This document shows positions 54,400 to 60,887 of a stretch of 60,887 nt of DNA, in pieces (the stretch's first letter is position 1; each line of letters begins with the position of its first letter). The position numbers were made by a program, and so were the translations under genes. Location: NCBI RefSeq assembly GCF_018100985.1, contig NZ_JAGJEI010000020.1, positions 1-60,887 on the forward strand, in the 5' to 3' direction. This DNA is from Pseudoalteromonas sp. MMG007 (GTDB lineage Bacteria; Pseudomonadota; Gammaproteobacteria; Enterobacterales; Alteromonadaceae). The notes beneath the pieces were generated by a model, which was not told the DNA's origin, made no database searches, and saw only the letters and a list, made by a program, of their open reading frames with translations.

Positions 54400-55056
54400 G
54401 TGCCCGATGTAGCTTTAAGCCCCGATTTAGAAATACTTAATTCAAAATGTAGGACGTTTATAACATCATTAGTTCATGCTGATGTTGCCCACGATATTAC
54501 ACATATTGAACGGGTTGTACGCGTTGCTGTACAACTATGTAAGGCTGAGCAGGCAAATATGCATGTTGTGCTACCTGCAGCGTGGATGCACGATTGCGTG
54601 GCAGTTGCTAAGAATCACCCTGATCGCGCAAAAGCCTCTACGATGGCTGCCGATAAGGCGATTGAGTTTTTAAAATCAATTAATTATGACGAGTCGCTGT
54701 TTGATGATATTCACCATGCGATTGCAGCGCATAGTTTTAGTGCCAACATTGCAATTAAAACCATAGAAGCGCAAATAGTACAAGATGCCGACAGAATGGA
54801 TGCACTTGGTGCTATTGGCGTTAGTCGATGTATGAAAGTAGGGGGCTCAATAAGTCGTTTATTGTATAACCCTGATGACCCGTTTTGCCTTAACCGCGAG
54901 CCAGATGATAAAACCTATACACTAGATCACTTTTATATAAAGTTGCTACATATTGCTACAAGTATGAATACGCCTTCGGCTAAAGCAGAGGCGCAAAGAC
55001 GCACGGATTACATGCATGCTTTTTTAGAGCAGCTTAAATCTGAGATAGGGCAATAA
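54400..55056 (+). CDS. HD-domain phosphohydrolase (YedJ-like)
   Basis: A 218-residue HD protein. The metal ligands are in DVAHDITHIERVV, PAAWMHDCVA, AIAAHSFS and VQDADRMDALG, as in E. coli YedJ. I choose GTG 54400, because its length before the first motif matches YedJ and a GGAATGG sequence lies upstream; an earlier ATG at 54334 is possible. The VOC gene follows by one base. Substrate unknown. Confidence 0.82.
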   Translation: MPDVALSPDLEILNSKCRTFITSLVHADVAHDITHIERVVRVAVQLCKAEQANMHVVLPAAWMHDCVAVAKNHPDRAKASTMAADKAIEFLKSINYDESLFDDIHHAIAAHSFSANIAIKTIEAQIVQDADRMDALGAIGVSRCMKVGGSISRLLYNPDDPFCLNREPDDKTYTLDHFYIKLLHIATSMNTPSAKAEAQRRTDYMHAFLEQLKSEIGQ

Positions 55057-55057
55057 T

Positions 55058-55489
55058 ATGAGCGCCCCTTTATTATCTGGCATAGATCACTGTCACTTAA
55101 ATGTTGATTGTATAAAGGATGCGCTTGATTGGTACCAGAATGTGCTTGGCTTTAAAGTTGTAGAGGAACTCGCTTTTTGGAATGAAAATGGCAAGGGCCC
55201 GTTAACACTTGAAGATCATAATAAAACAACCCGATTAGCATTATTTGAAGGTGACGGGCGTAGTAAAGGGATTGCGTTTGCAGCTACGGGTGAGCAATTT
55301 GTAATGTGGTTACAGCATTTGGAGCAATTAAAGATAAAAACGGTATTAGCTGACCACGGTGTTACTTTTTCGATGTATTTTAAAGACGACAGTAGTAATA
55401 GTCATGAGATTACCTCTCATGACTATAAGTATATCAAGCGTATTTATAAAAATGTTGAGTTAGGCTCTCATACTGCTAAGGCTAATTAA
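55058..55489 (+). CDS. VOC (glyoxalase/bleomycin resistance) family protein
   Basis: A 143-residue two-module metal-enzyme-like protein. GIDHCHLNVDCIKDALDWYQNVLGFKV carries the first VOC module with His13-type ligand; the second module around AFAATGEQFVMW is shorter and less certain, ending SHDYKYIKR. It is translated with the HD gene and overlaps the convergent HD-GYP gene tail-to-tail by four bases. Confidence 0.82.
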   Translation: MSAPLLSGIDHCHLNVDCIKDALDWYQNVLGFKVVEELAFWNENGKGPLTLEDHNKTTRLALFEGDGRSKGIAFAATGEQFVMWLQHLEQLKIKTVLADHGVTFSMYFKDDSSNSHEITSHDYKYIKRIYKNVELGSHTAKAN

Positions 55490-56481
55490 ACTAACTCTTG
55501 GTTTGCCTCTTTAATGGCAATAATATCATCGAGCTTTTCAATAAATAAATTGATCAAATTAGGATCGAAGTGACTGCCTGCTTGGGACTTCAAATGCTCA
55601 ACAGTTTCTTCTACGCTCCATGCTTCTTTATAGGGGCGCTTTGATGTAAGGGCGTCAAATACATCTGCAATCGCTACAATACGCCCTTCAACTGATATTT
55701 CCTCACCCTTTATCCCATTTGGGTAACCTGTTCCATCCCATTTTTCGTGATGCTCCATAGCAAGGGTATGTGCAAGTTGTAAAAGGGGTGATGACGAATT
55801 GGCTAGAATTTGCGCACCTATTACAGCATGCTGTTTCATGTGCTCAAACTCATCGCTTGTTAAACGCCCAGGCTTTAATAAAATAGCATCGGGTATGCCA
55901 ATTTTACCTACATCATGCATAGGGGCTGCTTGGCGTAACAGTTCGGCCTCAGACTCGTCCATACCTAGTGCTAAAGCAAGTACTTTGCTGTACTGGCTCA
56001 TGCGGGCGATATGCTCGCCAGTGTCAGTGTCTTTGTATTCTGCAGCTCTGCCAAGACGATGTACTAAATCAACGTGGGCTTGCTTAAGTTGCTCAGCTTG
56101 AACTAACGATAAATGTGTTTTTACACGTGCTCTAACTATTGCAGGGCTAATAGGTTTAGTTATGTAATCTACAGCACCCAGTTCAAAGCCTTTAAACTCA
56201 TCGCTTTCGTCACCAAGTGCAGTTACAAAAATAATTGGGATATGCGATGTTTTTGGATTGGCTTTAACTTTTTGGCATACTTCAAAGCCGTTCATATCTG
56301 GCATCATAATATCGAGTAATATTAACTTAGGAAGCTCTTTTTCAAGTAAAGCAAGTGCAGCATTGCCAGATTTAGCAAACGACATTCTGTACTGATTACC
56401 TAACACTTCACGCATTACTTTAAGATTTGCAGGCTCATCATCAACAATTAATATACGAGGCCTATCTGTGGAAAAATCCAT
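55486..56481 (-). CDS. Response regulator with HD-GYP phosphodiesterase
   Basis: A 331-residue protein. Receiver at about 8-125 with Asp57 in LILLDIMMPDMNG, then HD-GYP domain (about 135-320) with HDVGKIGIP (His189, Asp190) and HHEKWDGTGYP (about 244-254). Such domains break down c-di-GMP. It begins 17 bases after the hybrid kinase gene on the same strand, so it is likely its partner. Confidence 0.93.
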   Translation of the reverse strand: MDFSTDRPRILIVDDEPANLKVMREVLGNQYRMSFAKSGNAALALLEKELPKLILLDIMMPDMNGFEVCQKVKANPKTSHIPIIFVTALGDESDEFKGFELGAVDYITKPISPAIVRARVKTHLSLVQAEQLKQAHVDLVHRLGRAAEYKDTDTGEHIARMSQYSKVLALALGMDESEAELLRQAAPMHDVGKIGIPDAILLKPGRLTSDEFEHMKQHAVIGAQILANSSSPLLQLAHTLAMEHHEKWDGTGYPNGIKGEEISVEGRIVAIADVFDALTSKRPYKEAWSVEETVEHLKSQAGSHFDPNLINLFIEKLDDIIAIKEANQELV

Positions 56482-56498
56482 TAATTAAATACTCATTC

Positions 56499-59400
56499 TT
56501 ATGTTAGGTTTTTAAGTAAATGTTCAAGCTTTGTCTGTGCACTATCAAAATCAAACTCGTCAAATGCATCAACGATTTCGTTAACTTCACCTTGCAAGTT
56601 TGCTGATACGTTACGTTGTAGTTTGGCCAGCAGATCATCATTTAGTTCAGCGTTTTGGGCGTCTTGACTCAATGCTTTGCATAAGGCTTCTACTTCAGCA
56701 GTACTGAGTACGTTATCGTCTGAGCTATTTTTAACTGACTCTGGCTCAGCACATTCGTTACTAGCTAATAGCTTGGTAATCGTAGTGAGTTCATTTTTAA
56801 TTGCATCTAATGTACTTATTAGCTCTTGTTGAGGTGGTTGTTGCTCTAATGTAGCTAATAATTTCATCAACGTTGTTAAGCCTAAATTACCAGCAACACC
56901 TTTTAGTGTGTGCACTAGACTGTGTACATCTTTTATATCAGACAGCTTTTCAGTGAATAAAATTTCAAAACGTTGATTACTGTCGTTAATAAATTTAGTA
57001 ATTTCCGTCAGTTGTTTGCATTTTGATCCCCAAAGCATCAAGCCTTTGTCAAAATCAATGTGCTGCGCTTGAGGGTCAATTTGAGTGATTGCTACCTCCT
57101 TAGCAACCCCTAAGCCTAGTACTTGCGCTATTTCTTGATTTAGCTGGTTTATGTCAACTGGCTTATTGGCAAAGCCATTCATTCCAGCTTTTTTAGCCGT
57201 TAATTTATCTTGTTGTAACACACTGGCTGTAAGCGCAATGATTGGGGTGTATTTTAACTGTCTTTGATTTTCAATTGTTCTGATTTTTTGTGTTGCTTGT
57301 ATGCCGTCACACTCAGGCATGTGTATATCCATTAATATGACATCAAAATCTTGCTGCTCGAATACTTTAACTGCTTCAAGGCCATTAGATGCTTTGGTAA
57401 TAAGATGTTGATCGCGTGACAGTAATATTGAAAGCAACTCGGTATTTTGTTCTATATCGTCTACTACAAGTATCCTGAGTGCAGGTAGTTGCGTATGAAG
57501 GCCATCAAAAAAGTCTATTTTAGTTTCATCACCTATGCTTAACGGTAGTGAAAAATAAAAACAAGTGCCTTTACCAAGCTCACTAAATAGGTCGATATTT
57601 CCACCCATAAGCTCGACTAGTTGTTTACTTATTGTTGTACCAAGGCCTGTACCACCAAATCTTCTTGTTGTAGTTCCGTCTGCTTGTTCGAAAGGTTGAA
57701 ATACAGCTTTGACACGGTCTTTAGCAATACCAATACCTGTGTCTTGAACTTCAAAAAATAAGTGCTGGTTTTGTGTTGTACCCACAGTGACAGTAACAGA
57801 ACCTTTTTCTGTAAATTTAATTGCGTTGCCAATTAAATTAGTAAGCACCTGCCTTAAACGATCTGGGTCGCCATAATAGGTGCTGCTTACCGACTCTTTT
57901 ATTTTTAGCGTTAGATTTAAATCTTTCTTTTTAGCCTCAAGCCAAAAGGTAGAAATAATGCTGTCTATGACAGGTTTTAAGCTAAAATGAACAGGCTCTA
58001 TAGTTAGTTTGCCGCGCTCTAGTTTAGCGGAGTCTAAAATTTCATTTAATAGCCTAAGTAATGAGCGTGCGGCCTTATTTACTGTTACCAGATGCTTTTG
58101 CTGCTCTTGATTAAGCGGCGTATCCATTAATAAATCACTAAAGCCTATAATTGAGTTCATCGGCGTTCTAATTTCATGACTCATATTAGCCATAAAGGAC
58201 TGTTTAGCGTGGGCGGCTTCTTCTGCCTTAAATTTAGCTTGCTCTAAGTTTTCTTCGTATTCTTTGCGCTCAGTTATATCAACTATGACACCATCAATCC
58301 ATTTAGGGTTACCTTGAGAATCAAAATCAATACTCCCTTTATCTAATAACCATAAAATTTTGCCATTTCTGTGTCTAATTCGATATTCAATAGAATACTG
58401 AGACTTTGTTTCAACAGCTTTAGTGACTTCATCAACGATATTTTTTTGATCTGCTTTTAAGACCAAATCATTGAATTCGATACAATGCTCTATAAACTCA
58501 TTGGGGTTATAACCTGTAAGCTCACTTATATTTGGACTAATAAATAACATCGTCCAGTTGTCATCAAACCTGCACCTAAATGCCACCCCCGGCATATTAT
58601 CGATAAGAGAGCGGTACTTTTGCTCTTTCTCTTCTAAACTTTTTTGTAAAGCACGCTGCTCTGTCAAATCGGTAATAAAACCAACGTATAAAGGGTTATA
58701 GCCTGGCTGATTTACTTCACCTATACCTAAGCGAATAGGAAATACTTGTCCGTCCATGTGCTTAGCATATACATCACGGTTTATGCCTATTACTTTACCT
58801 AAATCTATATTCTGAGCGTTTAGAAGGTGATTATCGTGGTGCTTAGCGATGTTGTCGTCCATGAGTATTTTAACGTTTTTGCCTTGAACTTGGTGTTCTT
58901 GCCAGCCAAAAATTTTACTTGCAGCTTCATTAAAGCTTAAAATAATGCCAGTATGATCAATGGTAACAATCCCATCTATAGCGGTGCCTAAAATAGCGTT
59001 TAAACGAGATTCGTTTGCTGATTTATCTTCAAGTAGCATACGGTAGCGAACCATACCATTTATTACACCAACTACGCTCGTGATTGCTATAGTTGCAGTC
59101 GCGACTGCGATGGCGATAAAGGTTAGCCCTGCGGTTGCGTTAACATCATCGTAAATTAGAGGTGATGTAGCTACAAAACGTGTAGCGGCCATTCCCATAT
59201 AGTGCATACAAGCAACGGCACTTCCTAAAATAATAGCGCTAATTAAGTTATTTTGAAGAGGTGATAAAAAAGGTAAAAAACGCTCCAGATTAAAGCGGCT
59301 ATACAGAGCTATAAAGGAAAGGGCAACAGCAATAATAATCGATAAACCAAACATTAATGGGTCATATCTAAGTAAAGGCGCAAGATCCATTGCAGCCATA

Positions 59401-59819
59401 CCGCTGTAATGCATAGTGCCAATACCAGCTCCTAGTAATACAGAAGAAATCGATAATACTTTTAAGTTACCTCTACTATTAACAAGCATCGATACAGCAT
59501 ACTGACACGCTACAAATGCTGGGATAAAAGACAGTAATGTAATTATTGGGTCATAATCAATATTAGTACACAGAGAAAAGGCGAGCATGCCAATAAAATG
59601 CATGCTCCAAATGCCCACAGAAAAAACAGTAGCAGCGGTCACATTAGCTAAACGCTGGTAGCTAGGAAATTGAGCTTCTTTTGCTAAGTCTATAAGCCGA
59701 GTGGTAAAAAAGGCTGCAAAAATAGCAACTAGCAACGACATTAAAACTAATAGAGGATCGTAAACGCCATTAACGATTAAGCTAGGATCTTGGTCTGTGA
59801 TAAAAAAAGCTGATAGCAT
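56499..59819 (-). CDS. MHYT-PAS hybrid sensor histidine kinase
   Basis: A 1106-residue multi-domain kinase. Seven hydrophobic helices at about 20-255 with three MHYT-type motifs (SMHFIGM at 72-78, TMHYSGMAAM at 135-144, CMHYMGMAAT at 204-213), thought to bind metal and sense gases. Two PAS domains (about 270-390 and 400-520), kinase with His548 in SHEIRTPMN, N box NLIGNAIKF (about 661-669), G boxes to about 760, receiver with Asp831, and a C-terminal Hpt with His970 in LVHTLKGVAG. Phosphate would move His548 to Asp831 to His970 and then to a regulator, probably the HD-GYP protein directly after it. Confidence 0.93.
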   Translation of the reverse strand: MLSAFFITDQDPSLIVNGVYDPLLVLMSLLVAIFAAFFTTRLIDLAKEAQFPSYQRLANVTAATVFSVGIWSMHFIGMLAFSLCTNIDYDPIITLLSFIPAFVACQYAVSMLVNSRGNLKVLSISSVLLGAGIGTMHYSGMAAMDLAPLLRYDPLMFGLSIIIAVALSFIALYSRFNLERFLPFLSPLQNNLISAIILGSAVACMHYMGMAATRFVATSPLIYDDVNATAGLTFIAIAVATATIAITSVVGVINGMVRYRMLLEDKSANESRLNAILGTAIDGIVTIDHTGIILSFNEAASKIFGWQEHQVQGKNVKILMDDNIAKHHDNHLLNAQNIDLGKVIGINRDVYAKHMDGQVFPIRLGIGEVNQPGYNPLYVGFITDLTEQRALQKSLEEKEQKYRSLIDNMPGVAFRCRFDDNWTMLFISPNISELTGYNPNEFIEHCIEFNDLVLKADQKNIVDEVTKAVETKSQYSIEYRIRHRNGKILWLLDKGSIDFDSQGNPKWIDGVIVDITERKEYEENLEQAKFKAEEAAHAKQSFMANMSHEIRTPMNSIIGFSDLLMDTPLNQEQQKHLVTVNKAARSLLRLLNEILDSAKLERGKLTIEPVHFSLKPVIDSIISTFWLEAKKKDLNLTLKIKESVSSTYYGDPDRLRQVLTNLIGNAIKFTEKGSVTVTVGTTQNQHLFFEVQDTGIGIAKDRVKAVFQPFEQADGTTTRRFGGTGLGTTISKQLVELMGGNIDLFSELGKGTCFYFSLPLSIGDETKIDFFDGLHTQLPALRILVVDDIEQNTELLSILLSRDQHLITKASNGLEAVKVFEQQDFDVILMDIHMPECDGIQATQKIRTIENQRQLKYTPIIALTASVLQQDKLTAKKAGMNGFANKPVDINQLNQEIAQVLGLGVAKEVAITQIDPQAQHIDFDKGLMLWGSKCKQLTEITKFINDSNQRFEILFTEKLSDIKDVHSLVHTLKGVAGNLGLTTLMKLLATLEQQPPQQELISTLDAIKNELTTITKLLASNECAEPESVKNSSDDNVLSTAEVEALCKALSQDAQNAELNDDLLAKLQRNVSANLQGEVNEIVDAFDEFDFDSAQTKLEHLLKNLT

Positions 59820-60129
59820 AATGGCTCAAAATATAATCTTTATTTATTAAGTTTAATCTAATTAATTAATAAATAAATGGTTAATTCAATGAACTGGTTA
59901 AAATAACGAATTTATTACCTTTCGTTTTCCTTTATTATCAGCGGTTAGTTTTTTAGTCGGTGTTTTTTATTATACAGTACCTATAATAGGACTGAATTAA
60001 ACTTATTGAGCTATATTTAAGTTTTTACTGTACAACCGAAGTAAATTAATGAATTGGATTAATTAAGAAAGGGTATACTTTATTTAGTTTTATTAATTGT
60101 TGGTGAGTATTCTCGTCGCAATACTATTA
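59820..60129. other. Intergenic region between divergent genes
   Basis: About 310 bp, very AT-rich, with no gene. It should hold the promoters of the hybrid kinase (minus) and the YgjP-type gene (plus); none could be recognised with confidence. Confidence 0.4.
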
Positions 60130-60828
60130 ATGAGTATGAAAGTGTTTGAATATCAGTTAAAGAAAAGTACAAAACGTAAAACGGTTGCTATCAAAGTGCA
60201 TGATAAAAAAGTGACGGTATATGCTCCTCACTTTGTAAGCAATAAACACATCGATATATGGCTTTTTGATAAGCAGGCATGGGTCAGTGCGCAATTAACT
60301 AAGCAGCTTAATATAACTGACAGCAGGCAGAAACCACTTAAAGACAAACAAGTTTTAATATTTAATAACGTTGTAAATTTATCGTTCAAGGAAAGTGTTA
60401 AGTCTGAAGTAATAAACTCTAACGATAGTTTGCTTATTACACACTCTTCGCGTGTCAAAAATACTTTGCAAAAACACCAACAACTTCTTGAAGAATGTCT
60501 AAAAGAGCAGCTAACTGCATATATAGAAATGCGTTTAGCGTATTTTTGTCAGCAAATGGACGAAGAATTACCTACAAGTCTGAAAATAGCTATTTATAAG
60601 CGAAAATGGGGGAGTTGTAATAGCAAACGTGAGCTCACATTTAATTTGCATCTAATTGGAGCGCCTTATCATGTTATTGATTATGTGATTGTCCACGAGT
60701 TAGCGCATTTACGCCACCTAAACCACAGTACCGCTTTTTGGCAACATGTTGAGCGTTTCTTCCCAGATTATAAAGCATCATCAATATGGCTAAAGAAAAA
60801 CAGTGTGAGTTTGCAATGGGTATATTGA
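60130..60828 (+). CDS. YgjP-like (DUF45) zinc metallopeptidase
   Basis: About 232 residues. The conserved C-terminal part holds RKWGSCNSKRELTFNLHL and the zinc-binding VIVHELAHLRHLNHS, which mark the YgjP/SprT-like gluzincin family. The N-terminus (KVFEYQLKKSTKRKTVAIKV) fits a family opening. I place the start at ATG 60130, but there is no good ribosome site and the true start may be upstream. The physiological substrate is unknown. Confidence 0.85.
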   Translation: MSMKVFEYQLKKSTKRKTVAIKVHDKKVTVYAPHFVSNKHIDIWLFDKQAWVSAQLTKQLNITDSRQKPLKDKQVLIFNNVVNLSFKESVKSEVINSNDSLLITHSSRVKNTLQKHQQLLEECLKEQLTAYIEMRLAYFCQQMDEELPTSLKIAIYKRKWGSCNSKRELTFNLHLIGAPYHVIDYVIVHELAHLRHLNHSTAFWQHVERFFPDYKASSIWLKKNSVSLQWVY

Positions 60829-60837
60829 AGTTAATCT

Positions 60838-60887
60838 GAATATAGGAATATAGGAATATAGGAATATAGGAATATAGGAATATAGGA
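60838..60887. repeat. Tandem 8-nt repeat cut by window edge
   Basis: GAATATAG is repeated six times and a partial seventh starts at the window end. Copies are perfect. It lies 10 bp after the stop of the metallopeptidase gene; its total length is not visible. Confidence 0.95.

Overview
The window reads as chromosomal DNA of a marine gammaproteobacterium of the Alteromonadales, most likely Pseudoalteromonas. This rests on overall AT-richness, on protein sequences that resemble that group, and on gene neighbourhoods typical of it (rsxABCDGE-nth, gcvR-bcp, bepA-arsC-wrbA next to perM, zwf-pgl). No plasmid, phage or CRISPR genes are visible, and most of the window is ordinary housekeeping sequence.

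Layout. 1-1911: gene-free left edge, then a sigma-70-type factor translationally coupled to a small membrane protein whose end is altered by a pentanucleotide repeat. 1959-8945: the Rsx/Rnf electron-transport operon with nth at its end, on the minus strand. 9052-11618: a degenerate GGDEF/EAL membrane protein and four near-identical tRNA-Asn genes behind one strong promoter. 11619-12628: about 1 kb without a gene, holding a palindrome made of two DnaA-box-like sequences. 12629-21316: MATE transporter, uvrB, two methyltransferases, a PspB-like protein, queC and queE. 21366-27503: the one clearly accessory stretch, with REP-like hairpins, three copies of a ~40-bp element, an unknown 290-residue protein, a broken HlyD gene, a secreted hydrolase-like protein, an acetyltransferase, and three copies of the bcp gene or its tail, of which only one is intact. 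27514-37760: gcvR, bamC, a YjiH-type membrane protein, a PagL-type lipid A deacylase, an MlaC-like protein, an ankyrin protein, a MITE-like element and the bepA-arsC-wrbA operon. 37907-41586: a TusA-like protein, PerM, and an unusual cysteine desulfurase / persulfide-dioxygenase-like / rhodanese fusion. 41630-46089: pgi, zwf and pgl for glucose catabolism. 46374-60887: SapC-like protein, isoaspartyl peptidase, HrpA, several signalling proteins (receiver, PilZ, HD-GYP regulator, MHYT hybrid kinase), RlmI, and a YgjP-type metallopeptidase before an 8-nt tandem repeat cut by the window edge.

How genes work together. RsxABCDGE forms one membrane complex. Pgi, Zwf and Pgl carry out consecutive steps from glucose-6-phosphate. 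QueC and QueE act in queuosine synthesis. Several proteins are linked to cyclic-di-GMP (degenerate GGDEF/EAL, PilZ, HD-GYP), and the hybrid kinase and HD-GYP regulator form a likely operon. The most notable items are the three-domain sulfur enzyme with a possible translation-blocking hairpin over its ribosome binding site, the repeated bcp/40-bp-element island, and the TAAAC repeat that removes the tail of the membrane partner of the sigma factor. Functions were assigned by reading motifs only; no database search was run.
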